From the NCBI RefSeq assembly GCF_030252345.1, contig NZ_CP126980.1, positions 6,525,501-6,589,500 on the forward strand: a DNA stretch of 64,000 nt. The letters run 5' to 3'. This DNA is from Actinoplanes oblitus (GTDB lineage: Bacteria > Actinomycetota > Actinomycetes > Mycobacteriales > Micromonosporaceae). Below, one piece after another: positions 16,776 through 25,911 of this stretch. The position numbers and the translations under genes were made by a program. Position 1 is the stretch's first letter; each line of letters begins with the position of its first letter. The notes beneath the pieces were generated by a model. That model was not told the origin of the DNA. It made no database searches and saw nothing but the letters and a program-made list of their open reading frames with translations.

Positions 16776-17911
16776 GCGGGCAGCACCGCCTCCACGTGCC
16801 AGCCGCGCTCCGGGCCGGGACCGGCGACGCAGGTGCCGCCGAGCAACTCGGCACGCTCGCGCATGCCGCTCACGCCGTACCCCGGCAGGCTCCGCGGCGG
16901 ACCGTGCGCCGCGCCGTCGTCCTCGACCCGCAGCCGCACCTGCGGCCCCTCCGCCGCCACCCGGACCGTGATCCGGGTCGCTCCGCGCGCGTGCCGCCGG
17001 GCGTTGGTGATCGCTTCCTGGGCGATCCGGTACAGCGCCGTGCCGACCGGCGGCGCGACAGCACCGAGACCCGCGCTCATCTCGATCTCCACCCGCGGTC
17101 CGGCCCCCTCGGCGAGGGCCGCCAGGTCGGCCAGCCGGGGCGCGTCCGGCTCGTCGGTGCGCAGTGCGCGGACCACGGTCCGCAACTCGGCCAGCGCCTC
17201 CTTCGCCTCGCTCTCGATCAGCCGCAACGCGTCGGTTGCCGCGTCCGGGCGGGTGCCGGCGGTGGCCAGGCCGGCCTGCGCGCGGATCGCCATCGCGGAG
17301 ACATGGTGCGCCACCGTGTCGTGCAGGTCCCGGGCCAGCCGCTCCCGCTCGCGGAGCCGCACCTGGTCCAGCTCCCGGGCGCGGGCCCCGGCCCGGTAGC
17401 GGGCCGCGGCGCCGAGCGCGAGCACCGCGACGGTCAGCGCCGTCCCGCCGATCGTGTCGCTCGCGTTGACCTGCCCGGTCGCGAAGGACAGCAGCTGCTT
17501 GCCGGCGATCACCGCGGCACCCAGCACGACCTCCCGGCCGGACCCCCACCGGAACAGGGCGTAGAGCAGCAGCAACAGGTAGACGAGGGAGTACTCCTCC
17601 GGCGGCACGCCGCCGGTCAGGACCGGCGCGAGCAGGGTGGCGCCGAAGGCGACGGTCACCGCGAGCAGCGGCCGGCTGCGCCGGATCAGCAGCAGCGGGG
17701 CGAGTCCGGCGGCCAGCACCCCGGCGACCACCCGGTCCGGCAATTCAGGACGAAAGACGCTTTCCAGTACGGCTGCGGCCGCGCACACGACGACCAGCGC
17801 CGCGTCCCGCCAGCCCAGCGGCGGGCGGCCGGGCGGACGCGGTTCGGCCAGCAGGGAGCGGAGAGGGCCGGGCACGCACCGATCGTACGGGCCGGAGCCG
17901 GTGGTCAGCAT
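16772..17911 (-). CDS. Two-component sensor histidine kinase (HisKA_3 type)
   Basis: About 379 residues from ATG 17911 (a GTG at 17875 is also possible). Four to five hydrophobic segments at about 25-150 form a membrane sensor without a large extracellular loop. The dimerisation/phosphoacceptor box reads ERLARDLHDTVAHHVSAM, and the ATPase part has ITNARRHA, RVEDDG and YGVSGMRERAELLGG. This is the kinase class that partners NarL regulators. The signal is unknown; a membrane-only sensor often reports envelope state. The TCS is followed by the DUF2306 gene. Confidence 0.9.
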   Translation of the reverse strand: MLTTGSGPYDRCVPGPLRSLLAEPRPPGRPPLGWRDAALVVVCAAAAVLESVFRPELPDRVVAGVLAAGLAPLLLIRRSRPLLAVTVAFGATLLAPVLTGGVPPEEYSLVYLLLLLYALFRWGSGREVVLGAAVIAGKQLLSFATGQVNASDTIGGTALTVAVLALGAAARYRAGARARELDQVRLRERERLARDLHDTVAHHVSAMAIRAQAGLATAGTRPDAATDALRLIESEAKEALAELRTVVRALRTDEPDAPRLADLAALAEGAGPRVEIEMSAGLGAVAPPVGTALYRIAQEAITNARRHARGATRITVRVAAEGPQVRLRVEDDGAAHGPPRSLPGYGVSGMRERAELLGGTCVAGPGPERGWHVEAVLPA

Positions 17912-18029
17912 TGGCCGGACGTTCGCGGACCGGCCACGAGGGCGTCGCCCGGGCGACGAATCCGTCACCTGGACTGCCTCTCGGTAGGTTCGGCCGTTCA
18001 GGCCCGACTCAGGACTCGTGGAGGACAAC

Positions 18030-19151
18030 GTGGCAGATCGCCGTCAGGTGCTGCGCCTCAGCGCGGTGGCCGCCGCCGCCCCGGCGCTCGGCGGAGCCGT
18101 CCCGGCCCCGGCCCAGGCCGGTCAGGAGCACGGCCGGCACGACAAACCGGGTCACGGCACGAAGCGGCAGACCCTCGTCGTCGGGCACCGGGGCGCCTCC
18201 GGTTACCGCCCGGAGCACACCCTCGCCTCCTACGAGCTGGCCGCCCGGATGGGTGCCGACTACATGGAGCCCGACCTGGTCAGCACCAAGGACGGCGTCC
18301 TGGTCTGCCGCCACGAGCCGGAGATCGGCGGCACCACCGACGTCGCCTCGCACCCGGAGTTCGCCGGGCGCAAGCGGACCGTGGTGCTCGACGGCGTCAG
18401 CGTCACCGGCTGGTGGACGCAGGACTTCACCCTCGCCGAGCTGAAGACGCTGCGCGCCACCGAGCGGATCCCGGCCACCCGCCAGCACAACACGCTGTTC
18501 GACGGCCGGTTCGAGGTGCCCACCTTCCAGGAGCTGCTGGACCTGCGCAAGCGCCTGAGCCGGGAGCTGGGCCGGGACATCGGCGTGTTCCCGGAGACCA
18601 AGCACCCGACGTTCTTCCGGAGCATCGGCCTGGAGCTGGAGAGCCCGCTGGTGAGGATCCTGCGCCGCAACGGCCTGGACCGCCGCGGCGCGAAGGTGTT
18701 CATCCAGTCGTTCGAGGCGAAGAACCTTCGGACGCTGGCCGACCAGTACCGCGTCGAGGTGCCGCTGGTCTTCCTGAGCAGCGCGTCCGGCAGCCCGTTC
18801 AACGACACCCGGACCTACGCGGACTACCTGACGCCGGCCGGGCTCAAGGAGCTGTCCGAGTACGTCGACGGTCTCGGCCCGGACAAGAACCAGATCATCC
18901 CACGCACCGCCGACGGCACCCTGGGTACCCCGACCGCCCTGGTCGCGAACGCCCACCGGGCCGGCCTCAAGGTGATCCCCTACACCTTCCGCGCGGAGAA
19001 CAGCTTCCTGCCCACCGAGCTGAAGGTCGGCACCGACCCGGCCGCCTACGGCAAGGCGATCGACGAGCAGATCACCTTCCTGCGCACCGGCATCGACGGC
19101 CTGTTCACCGACCAGGCCGACATCGGCGTCCTGGCCCGTACCCTGGCCTGA
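18030..19151 (+). CDS. glpQ: Exported glycerophosphodiester phosphodiesterase
   Basis: GTG 18030 is chosen because GGAGG lies six bases upstream. The N-terminus ADRRQVLRLSAVAAAAPALGG looks like a twin-arginine signal. The mature part is a full GDPD domain: VVGHRGASGYRPEHT (catalytic His and Arg), MEPDLVSTKDGVLVCRHEPEI (metal Glu/Asp and second His), VFPETKH and GIDGLFTDQ. It should release glycerol-3-phosphate from glycerophosphodiesters outside the cytoplasm. The gene symbol reflects family similarity. It converges with the phosphate-transporter genes, a plausible phosphate-scavenging pairing. Confidence 0.85.
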   Translation: MADRRQVLRLSAVAAAAPALGGAVPAPAQAGQEHGRHDKPGHGTKRQTLVVGHRGASGYRPEHTLASYELAARMGADYMEPDLVSTKDGVLVCRHEPEIGGTTDVASHPEFAGRKRTVVLDGVSVTGWWTQDFTLAELKTLRATERIPATRQHNTLFDGRFEVPTFQELLDLRKRLSRELGRDIGVFPETKHPTFFRSIGLELESPLVRILRRNGLDRRGAKVFIQSFEAKNLRTLADQYRVEVPLVFLSSASGSPFNDTRTYADYLTPAGLKELSEYVDGLGPDKNQIIPRTADGTLGTPTALVANAHRAGLKVIPYTFRAENSFLPTELKVGTDPAAYGKAIDEQITFLRTGIDGLFTDQADIGVLARTLA

Positions 19152-19165
19152 CCCGGCGCACGAGA

Positions 19166-19193
19166 CGGCCCGGCGGTGATCCGCCGGGCCGTC
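19166..19193. terminator. Bidirectional terminator hairpin
   Basis: ACGGCCCGGCGG (19166-19177) pairs perfectly with CCGCCGGGCCGT (19182-19193) around a four-base loop. It lies between the convergent glycerophosphodiesterase and small membrane protein genes and may stop both. Confidence 0.85.
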
Positions 19194-19220
19194 CGCTGCC
19201 GAAGCCGTGAGCCGTCGCGC

Positions 19221-19532
19221 CTACTTGTGCACGATCGTCGGGTAGATGTGCTCGAAGCTGAGCTTGTTACCGAAGCCGCTCGCCACGATGAAGGTCAGGC
19301 CGAGCAGCACCCCGACGATCACCACCGCGAACAGCAGGTAGCCGGCGATCGTGCCCAGCGGTCGTTTCGTCCCGGCGGTGACGCCGGTGGCGTCCACCGA
19401 CGCCTCCCCCGCGCCCCAGGCCAGCGACCGGATGCCGAGGGCGAAGAGCACCGGCAGCCCGGCGCCGAGGATCAGCCCGGCGAGGAGGACCTGCCACGCG
19501 CCGTCGAGCGCGAATCCAAGGTTGTTCGTCAT
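19221..19532 (-). CDS. Small two-helix membrane protein next to the phosphate transporter
   Basis: 103 residues with two strong transmembrane segments (about 12-35 and 62-85) joined by a short hydrophilic loop, and a His-containing C-terminus. The start lies 10 bases after the PiT stop on the same strand, so the two are cotranscribed and the protein may assist or regulate the transporter. I do not recognise a named family. Confidence 0.7.
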   Translation of the reverse strand: MTNNLGFALDGAWQVLLAGLILGAGLPVLFALGIRSLAWGAGEASVDATGVTAGTKRPLGTIAGYLLFAVVIVGVLLGLTFIVASGFGNKLSFEHIYPTIVHK

Positions 19533-19542
19533 GTCCGCTTCC

Positions 19543-20778
19543 TCAGTTCGCCGCGACCATGGGGACGGCCGGCGCGACCGCCGGCTCGGTGGCCGGGGCG
19601 GCCTCCCAGTCGTCGTTGACGTTCTCGTGGTCGACCTGGTGGCCGCGGGACCGCAGCCACATCGCCACCGAGGCGGCGACCAGCAGGACGAAGACCGCGA
19701 TGGCGCCGGCCAGGCCGCCGATGGTGTGCCCGATCCACCACATCGCCGCGCCGATCAGGCCGGCCGCCGGCAGGGTGATCAGCCAGGCCATCACCATCCG
19801 GCCGGCCACCGCCCAGCGCACCGTGGCGCCGGGCCGGCCGATGCCGGAGCCGAGCACCGAGCCGGTGGCGACGTGCGTGGTGGAGAGCGCGAAGCCGAGC
19901 TGGCTGGAGGCCAGGATGACGGCGGCGGCACCGGACTGCGCCGCGGTGCCCTGCGCCGGGTTGATGTCGGTGAGGCCCTTGCCGAGGGTGCGGATGATCC
20001 GCCAGCCGCCCAGGTAGGTGCCGAGCGCGATGGCGAGGGCGCAGGCCACCTTGACCCAGAACGGGATGTTCTTGGTGTCGCTCCAGTCACCGCTGGCGAT
20101 CAGGGCGAGCGTGATGACACCCATCGTCTTCTGCGCGTCGTTGGTGCCGTGCGCCAGCGAGACGAGCGAGGCGGAGCCGATCTGGCCCCACTTGAAGCCC
20201 TTCTCGGTGAACCGGGCGGCGATCCCGTTGGTGACCTTGAAGATCAGCCAGCTGCCGGCCACCGCGATGAGCGCGGCGATCACCGGGGACAGGACGGCGG
20301 GCAGCAGCACCTTGCCGACCACGCCGTCGAGCTTCGAGCCGTCGCCGTTCCAGTTGACGCCGGCCCAGCCGAGGCCGGCCACGGTGGCGCCGATGAGGCC
20401 GCCGAAGAGCGCGTGGGAGGAACTGGACGGGAGGCCGACCAACCAGGTCAGCAGGTTCCACACGATGCCGCCGACCAGCCCGGCCAGAATGATCAGGAGA
20501 AGGCCGCTGCCGCCGTCGGCGAGCAGCTCGGTCTTCGGCGCCCCGGTCTTGTCCTGGATCTTCACGACCGCGTTCGTGACTGTCAGCGCGACCTCGACGG
20601 AGAGGAAGGCGCCGATCAGATTCAGCACACCGGAGAGGGCTACGGCGGTTTTGGGCCGCAGGGCCTTGGTCGCGATGGAGGTGGCCATCGCGTTCGCCGT
20701 GTCGTGGAACCCGTTGGTGAAGTCGAAGGCGAGTGCCGTCACGACCACCAGCGCGAGGATCACGGATGTTTCAGTCAC
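19543..20778 (-). CDS. pit: PiT-family inorganic phosphate transporter
   Basis: 411 residues from GTG 20778 (a TTG at 20799 is also in frame). About ten transmembrane helices and both PiT signature repeats are present: FDFTNGFHDTANAMATSIAT in the first half and SLAHGTNDAQKTMGVITL in the second. A charged central loop and a Glu/Asp-rich C-terminal tail flank the second half. The family takes up phosphate, usually as a metal-phosphate complex, driven by protons. The upstream 440 bases are unusually AT-rich. Confidence 0.9.
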   Translation of the reverse strand: MTETSVILALVVVTALAFDFTNGFHDTANAMATSIATKALRPKTAVALSGVLNLIGAFLSVEVALTVTNAVVKIQDKTGAPKTELLADGGSGLLLIILAGLVGGIVWNLLTWLVGLPSSSSHALFGGLIGATVAGLGWAGVNWNGDGSKLDGVVGKVLLPAVLSPVIAALIAVAGSWLIFKVTNGIAARFTEKGFKWGQIGSASLVSLAHGTNDAQKTMGVITLALIASGDWSDTKNIPFWVKVACALAIALGTYLGGWRIIRTLGKGLTDINPAQGTAAQSGAAAVILASSQLGFALSTTHVATGSVLGSGIGRPGATVRWAVAGRMVMAWLITLPAAGLIGAAMWWIGHTIGGLAGAIAVFVLLVAASVAMWLRSRGHQVDHENVNDDWEAAPATEPAVAPAVPMVAAN

Positions 20779-21222
20779 GCCGTGATCGTGAATGGTCAAC
20801 AGGGGTTGCTGCCAGGGGACGAACGCAACATGTACAAGGTTCCGCTCTCGTTAACCTGTTGTTTCCCTAAATCTCACGCTCAGTGTCGTCAGAATTACTT
20901 TGAGTGTCTGTCAACAAAGGAATGGTGAACAATAACCTACTAATTAACCCCTCTCGATCCGGACATAGCGGACCTTGTTTCTCTGCGGTAAATTCTGGTT
21001 CCCGGCCCGTTATAGGGGTTATGCGTGGTTTATCACGCTAGTCGCGGCGCAACCCGCGGGCCGCGTCTGGAGCCGCCCGCTGATCCGGTCCCCCGGGACG
21101 CGGTGCGGAAGATCCGCCCCGGCCCGCGACGGCGGCGCCACAGCCGGAAGGGTGCGGCTGGTGCTCAGGGTGGTCTCCCGGGCCGGGAGACCACCCTGAG
21201 CACCAGCCGCACCCCGCGGCGG
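20779..21222. other. AT-rich intergenic region upstream of pit, with a palindrome
   Basis: No gene seen. Bases 20830-21030 are much richer in A and T than the rest of the window and hold the probable pit promoter. On the leftward strand GTTCACC occurs at 20924-20930, resembling one half-site of the Streptomyces PhoP box, but I do not find a clean 11-bp-spaced direct repeat. The right end holds the 21151-21213 palindrome. Confidence 0.45.
21151..21213. repeat. Perfect 31-bp inverted repeat, single unit of the palindromic family
   Basis: 21151-21181 is exactly complementary to 21183-21213 with one unpaired base. The arm contains GGCTGGTGCTCAGGGTGGTC and the centre reads TCCCGGGCCGGGA. It begins ten bases past the aminotransferase stop and would form a very stable hairpin at that transcript's 3' end. 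The length and core match the 63-bp units elsewhere. Confidence 0.92.
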
Positions 21223-22518
21223 TCAGGACACGTGCGACTCCGCGTCGGCGGTGGCGATCGCGTCGACCAGGATCGCCAGGCCCTCGCGGGCCTCCTCCTC
21301 GGTCAGCGTGAGCGGCGGGCCGATCCGCAGCACGTTGCCGTAGAGGCCGCCCTTGCCGACCAGCAGGCCGTGCTCCCGGCAGAGATCAAAAACACGCAGC
21401 GTGGCGGCCGGATCGGGCTCCGTGGTGCCCGGGCGGACGAACTCGATACCGATCATCAGTCCCCGGCCGCGCACGTCACCCAGGATTTCGTACGTCAGGT
21501 CGCGCAGACCGCCGAGCAGCACGGCGCCCACCCGCCGCGCGTTACCCTGCAGGTCATGTGACAGCACGTAGTCGAGTACCGCGTTCCCGGCGGCCGCGCT
21601 GACCGGGTTGCCACCGAACGTGGAGAAGCTGATCGCCGGCACCGCGTTCATCACCTCCGCCCGGCCGACCACGCCGCCCAGCGCGAACCCGTTCCCGATC
21701 CCCTTGGCGAAGGTGATCAGATCCGGGGTCACGCCGTGCGCCTGGTATCCCCAGAAGTGCTCGCCGGTGCGACCCCAGCCGGTCTGCACCTCGTCGGCGA
21801 TCAACAGGATGCCGTGCTCGGCGAGCACTTTCCGGTACGCCCCGAGCAGTCCGTCCGGCCCGGCCACGAAGCCGCCGACACCCTGGACCGGTTCGGCGAT
21901 CAGCCCGGCCACGTCGCCGGCGGTGACCGTGGCGAGCACCTCGCGCAGGTCGTCGACGGCCGCGTCGATCAGATCACTGTCGGACAGCCCGGCCATCCGC
22001 CCGCGGAGCCGGTCGGCCGACGCGAGCCAGTGCACGGTGAGCGGGCTGAGCGAGCTGGACGACCAGCTGCGGTGCCCGGTGATCGCCATGGTGGCGAACG
22101 TCCGCCCGTGGTAGCCGTTCTTGATCGCCAGGATCTGGTTGGACCGGCGGGCGTTGGTCGCGAACAGCAGCGCCGACTCGTTGGCCTCGGTGCCCGAGTT
22201 GGTGAAGAAGACCCGGGCGTCCGGGATCCCGGAGAGCCGGGCGATCTTCTCGGCCAGTTCGACCTGCTGCCGGATCAGGTAGAGCGTCGAGGTGTGCGCC
22301 ACCCCGGTGGCGAGCTGCGCGCGCACCGCATCGCTGATCTCGGCGATGTCGTAACCGACCATGGTGGTCAGCACGCCGCCGAAGAAGTCCAGATAGGAGC
22401 GCCCGGCGGCGTCGGTGACCCGGCGGCCGGACCCGGAGACGATCTCGATTGCGTCGTCGCCGTAATAGAGCGGCATCCATCCGGGCAGCACGGCCCGGTG
22501 CCGGTCGAGAAGTGACAT
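21223..22518 (-). CDS. Class III aminotransferase (beta-alanine type by context)
   Basis: ATG 22518 follows GGAGG by four bases. The 431-residue PLP enzyme has FFTNSGTEANESAL, GYHGRTFATMAITGH, ADEVQTGWGRTG and ITFAKGIGNGFALGGVVG, where the Lys of FAKG forms the Schiff base. In pyrimidine-degradation loci such an enzyme moves the amino group of beta-alanine or 3-aminoisobutyrate to pyruvate or 2-oxoglutarate. It is divergent from the beta-ureidopropionase gene, which makes those substrates, so that role is favoured over 4-aminobutyrate transamination. Confidence 0.82.
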   Translation of the reverse strand: MSLLDRHRAVLPGWMPLYYGDDAIEIVSGSGRRVTDAAGRSYLDFFGGVLTTMVGYDIAEISDAVRAQLATGVAHTSTLYLIRQQVELAEKIARLSGIPDARVFFTNSGTEANESALLFATNARRSNQILAIKNGYHGRTFATMAITGHRSWSSSSLSPLTVHWLASADRLRGRMAGLSDSDLIDAAVDDLREVLATVTAGDVAGLIAEPVQGVGGFVAGPDGLLGAYRKVLAEHGILLIADEVQTGWGRTGEHFWGYQAHGVTPDLITFAKGIGNGFALGGVVGRAEVMNAVPAISFSTFGGNPVSAAAGNAVLDYVLSHDLQGNARRVGAVLLGGLRDLTYEILGDVRGRGLMIGIEFVRPGTTEPDPAATLRVFDLCREHGLLVGKGGLYGNVLRIGPPLTLTEEEAREGLAILVDAIATADAESHVS

Positions 22519-22665
22519 ACGACCTCCGATCGATGACATCGTCAGCGTGTCCCATGTCATCCGGCACTCGCAAGACGCGACGGTCTAGCGCTGGGCGTAC
22601 TACGGGGAGTAGACAGACGATCACAGCGATTTTCTTCCGAATAGATCAATTACGGAGGGGCCGCA
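22519..22665. promoter_or_regulatory. Divergent promoter region of the pyrimidine locus
   Basis: 147 bases between the aminotransferase and beta-ureidopropionase starts must carry both promoters. An interrupted inverted repeat GATGAC...GTCATC (about 22532-22561) is the only obvious candidate operator. The right side is AT-rich (ATTTTCTTCCGAATAGATCA). Confidence 0.4.
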
Positions 22666-23508
22666 ATGACGACCGACGTGGTTCGCGCCGCCCTCGTCCA
22701 GACGACGTGGACGGGCGACAAGGAATCGATGATCAAAGCCCATGAGGGGTACGCCCGGGACGCCGCCGCCCAGGGCGCCCGGGTGATCTGCTTCCAGGAG
22801 CTGTTCTACGGTCCGTACTTCTGCCAGGTGCAGGACGCCCGGTTCTACGAGTACGCCGAGTCGATCCCGGGCCCGACCACCGAACGGTTCCAGGCCCTCG
22901 CCGCCGAGCTGGGCCTGGTGATGATCCTGCCGATGTACGAGCAGGAGCAGGAGGGCGTCCTCTACAACACCGCCGCCGTCGTCGACGCCGACGGCAGCTA
23001 CCTCGGCAAGTACCGCAAGAACCACATTCCGCAGGTCAACGGCTTCTGGGAGAAGTTCTACTTCCGGCCCGGCAACCTCGGCTACCCGGTCTTCGACACC
23101 GCTGTCGGCCGGATCGGTGTGTACATCTGCTACGACAGGCACTTCCCGGAGGGCTGGCGGGCGCTCGGCCTGAACGGCGCGCGGATCGTCTTCAACCCGT
23201 CGGCCACCAGCCGCGGCCTGTCCGGCTACCTCTGGCGGCTGGAGCAGCCGGCCAGCGCGGTGGCGAACGAGTACTTCATCGGCGCCATCAACCGGGTCGG
23301 CGTGGAGGAGCTGGGCGACAACGACTTCTACGGGCAGTCCTATTTCGTCGACCCGGAGGGCAAGTTCGTCGGCGAGGTCGGTGACACGCACCACCCCGAG
23401 CTGATCGTCCGCGACCTGGACCTGAGCCTGCTCAGGACGGTCCGGGACCGCTGGCAGTTCTTCCGCGACCGCCGCCCGGACAGCTACGACGGGCTGGTGC
23501 AACCATGA
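22666..23508 (+). CDS. Beta-ureidopropionase (nitrilase superfamily)
   Basis: ATG 22666 follows GGAGGGG. The 280-residue protein has the nitrilase catalytic triad: Glu45 (CFQELFYGP), Lys118 (KYRKNHIP) and Cys155 (VYICYDRHFPE). YFC, EGVLYNTA and FNPSATSRGLSGYLW are typical of N-carbamoyl-beta-alanine amidohydrolases. It splits N-carbamoyl-beta-alanine into beta-alanine, CO2 and ammonia, the last ring-derived step. Its stop overlaps the dihydropyrimidinase start as ATGA. Confidence 0.88.
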   Translation: MTTDVVRAALVQTTWTGDKESMIKAHEGYARDAAAQGARVICFQELFYGPYFCQVQDARFYEYAESIPGPTTERFQALAAELGLVMILPMYEQEQEGVLYNTAAVVDADGSYLGKYRKNHIPQVNGFWEKFYFRPGNLGYPVFDTAVGRIGVYICYDRHFPEGWRALGLNGARIVFNPSATSRGLSGYLWRLEQPASAVANEYFIGAINRVGVEELGDNDFYGQSYFVDPEGKFVGEVGDTHHPELIVRDLDLSLLRTVRDRWQFFRDRRPDSYDGLVQP

Positions 23509-24905
23509 GCACGCTGATCAAGGGTGGGACGGTGGTCGGGCCGGCCGGGGCGGTACCGGCCGACGTGCTGATCGACGGCGAGATCATCGTGGCGCTGTTC
23601 GCCCCCGGCACCGCGCCCGAGGGGCCGGAGATCATCGACGCCACCGGGAAATACGTGATCCCGGGCGGCGTCGACGCGCACACCCACATGGAACTGCCGT
23701 TCGGCGGCACGTTCGCGAGCGACACCTTCGACACCGGCACCCGGGCCGCGGCGATCGGCGGCACCACCACGATCGTCGACTTCGCGGTGCAGCGCACCGG
23801 CGAGGTGGTACCGGACGGGCTGGCCGCCTGGCACGGCAAGGCCGACGGCAACTGCCACATCGACTACGCGTTCCACATGATCCTCGGCGGCGTCGACGAC
23901 GAGTCGCTCAAGGCGATGGATCACCTGGTGGGCAGCGAGGGGATCACCAGTTTCAAGCTGTTCATGGCGTACCCCGGCGTCTTCTACTCGGACGACGGCC
24001 AGATCCTGCGGGCCATGCAGCGGGCGCGGGAGAACGGCGCCCTGATCATGATGCACGCGGAGAACGGGCCGGCCATCGACGTGCTGGTCAAACAGGCCCT
24101 GGAACGCGGCGAGACGGACCCGATCCACCACGGCCTGACCCGGCCGCAGGAGCTGGAGGCGGAGGCCACCAGCCGGGCCATCTGGCTGGCCGCGGTGGCT
24201 GCCGACTGCCCGCTCTACATCGTGCACCTGAGCGCGTCGAAAGCCCTGGAGCAGGTCCGCCACGCCCGCGACCTGGGCCGCAACGTGTTCGCCGAGACCT
24301 GCCCGCAGTACCTCTACCTGACCCTGGAGGACCAGCTCGGCGCGCCCGGCTTCGAGGGCGCCAAGTGGGTCTGCTCGACACCGCTGCGCAGCAAGCACGA
24401 GACCCACCGCGCCGACCTGTGGCAGGGCCTGCGCACCAACGACCTGTCAGTGGTCTCCACCGACCACTGCCCGTTCTGCTTCAAGGACCAGAAGGAGCTG
24501 GGCCTCGGCGACTTCTCCAAGATCCCGAACGGGATCGGCAGCGTCGAACATCGCGTCGACCTGCTCTACCAGGGCGTCGTCGACGGCAAGCTGTCGCTGG
24601 GCCGGTGGGTCGAGACGATCGCCACCACCCCGGCCCGGATGTTCGGGCTCTACCCGCGCAAGGGCGTGATCCAGCCCGGCTCGGATGCCGACGTGGTCGT
24701 CTACGACCCGCACGGCCGGACCCGGATCAGCGTCGAGACGCACCACATGAACATGGACCACTCCGCCTGGGAGGGCTGGGAGATCGCCGGCCGGGTGGAC
24801 ACCGTGCTCTCCCGCGGCGAGGTGATCTCCGCGGGCGGTGAGTACACCGGGCGGGCCGGCCGGGGCCGGTACGTCAAGCGCGGCCTCAGCGACTACCTGC
24901 TCTGA
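23505..24905 (+). CDS. hydA: Dihydropyrimidinase
   Basis: The 466-residue amidohydrolase has all metal ligands of the cyclic amidohydrolases: His59 and His61 (DAHTHMELPFGG), the carboxylated Lys151 (SFKLFMAYPG), His184 (MMHAEN), His241 (IVHLSA) and Asp320 (STDHCPF). It opens dihydrouracil or dihydrothymine to the N-carbamoyl amino acid used by the upstream enzyme. It is translationally coupled to that gene and followed after 10 bases by the luciferase-like gene. Confidence 0.92.
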   Translation: MSTLIKGGTVVGPAGAVPADVLIDGEIIVALFAPGTAPEGPEIIDATGKYVIPGGVDAHTHMELPFGGTFASDTFDTGTRAAAIGGTTTIVDFAVQRTGEVVPDGLAAWHGKADGNCHIDYAFHMILGGVDDESLKAMDHLVGSEGITSFKLFMAYPGVFYSDDGQILRAMQRARENGALIMMHAENGPAIDVLVKQALERGETDPIHHGLTRPQELEAEATSRAIWLAAVAADCPLYIVHLSASKALEQVRHARDLGRNVFAETCPQYLYLTLEDQLGAPGFEGAKWVCSTPLRSKHETHRADLWQGLRTNDLSVVSTDHCPFCFKDQKELGLGDFSKIPNGIGSVEHRVDLLYQGVVDGKLSLGRWVETIATTPARMFGLYPRKGVIQPGSDADVVVYDPHGRTRISVETHHMNMDHSAWEGWEIAGRVDTVLSRGEVISAGGEYTGRAGRGRYVKRGLSDYLL

Positions 24906-24915
24906 GGGGACCGGG

Positions 24916-25911
24916 ATGGACATCGGCGTGGTACTCCAGAACGACCCACCCGCCCGGCGCGTGGTGGAGCTGGCCAAGCGGGCGGAGGCGGCCGGGTTCA
25001 GTCACGTGTGGACGTTCGACTCGCACGTGCTCTGGCAGGAGCCGTTCGTCATCTACTCGAAGATCCTCGACGAGACCCAGCGGGTGATCGTCGGCCCGAT
25101 GGTGACCAACCCGGGCACCCGGGACTGGACCGTCACCGCCTCACTGTTCGCCACCCTCAACGAGATGTACGGCAACCGGACCATCTGCGGCATCGGCCGG
25201 GGCGACTCGGCGCTGCGGGTGCTCGGCGCTCCCCCGCAGAGCCTGGCCCAGCTGCGCGACTGTGTCCAGGTGATCCGGGCGCTCGGCAACGGCCGGCCGG
25301 CGACGCTGCGCGGGACGGAGATCCGGTTCGGCTGGGCGCCGGACAGCCGCCTCGACGTGTGGGTGGCCGCCTACGGGCCCAAGGCGCTGCGGCTGACCGG
25401 CGAGGTGGGCGACGGGTACATCCTGCAACTCGCCGACCCGGACATCGCGGAGTGGATGATCAGCGCGGTGCGCCGGGCCGCGGCCGCCGCCGGCCGTGAT
25501 CCGGCGGCGCTCAGGTTCTGCGTCGCGGCGCCCGCCTACGTCGGTGCCGACCTGGCGCACCAGCGCGACCAGACCCGCTGGTTCGGCGGGATGGTCGGCA
25601 ACCACGTGGCCGACATCGTCGGGCGGTACGGCACCGGCGGCGCGGTGCCGCGGGCGCTCACCGACTACGTCAGGGCCCGCGAGGGGTACGACTACGCCGA
25701 GCACGGCCGGGCCGGCAATCCGCACGCCGGCTTCGTGCCCGACGAGGTGATCGACCGGTTCTGCGTGCTGGGTCCGGTGGAGAACCACGTCAAGCGGCTG
25801 CAGGAGCTGCGCGAGCTGGGCGTCGACCAGTTCGCCGTCTATCTCCAGCACGACGCCAAGGAGGAGACCCTCGCCGCCTACGGCGAGCACATCATCCCGG
25901 CGTTCGGATGA
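24916..25911 (+). CDS. LLM-class flavin/F420-dependent oxidoreductase
   Basis: ATG 24916 follows GAGGGG by six bases. The 331-residue TIM-barrel protein has RAEAAGFSHVWTFDSH, TNPGTRDWTVTASLFATL, RTICGIGRGDSA and ELGVDQFAVYLQHD, typical of bacterial luciferase-like enzymes that often use F420. Similar genes accompany dihydropyrimidinases, but the reaction is not established. As no classical dihydropyrimidine dehydrogenase is visible, a role in pyrimidine ring chemistry is possible but unproven. It overlaps the permease start by four bases. Confidence 0.75.
   Translation: MDIGVVLQNDPPARRVVELAKRAEAAGFSHVWTFDSHVLWQEPFVIYSKILDETQRVIVGPMVTNPGTRDWTVTASLFATLNEMYGNRTICGIGRGDSALRVLGAPPQSLAQLRDCVQVIRALGNGRPATLRGTEIRFGWAPDSRLDVWVAAYGPKALRLTGEVGDGYILQLADPDIAEWMISAVRRAAAAAGRDPAALRFCVAAPAYVGADLAHQRDQTRWFGGMVGNHVADIVGRYGTGGAVPRALTDYVRAREGYDYAEHGRAGNPHAGFVPDEVIDRFCVLGPVENHVKRLQELRELGVDQFAVYLQHDAKEETLAAYGEHIIPAFG

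Noticed and set aside
20845..20928. Short AT-rich frame starting ATGTACAAGG
   Set aside because: Under 35 codons, no ribosome site, and located in the probable pit promoter region; more likely regulatory DNA.
22519..22665. Riboswitch before the pyrimidine operon
   Set aside because: The 147-base divergent spacer is too short for two promoters plus an aptamer, and no known aptamer pattern is visible.
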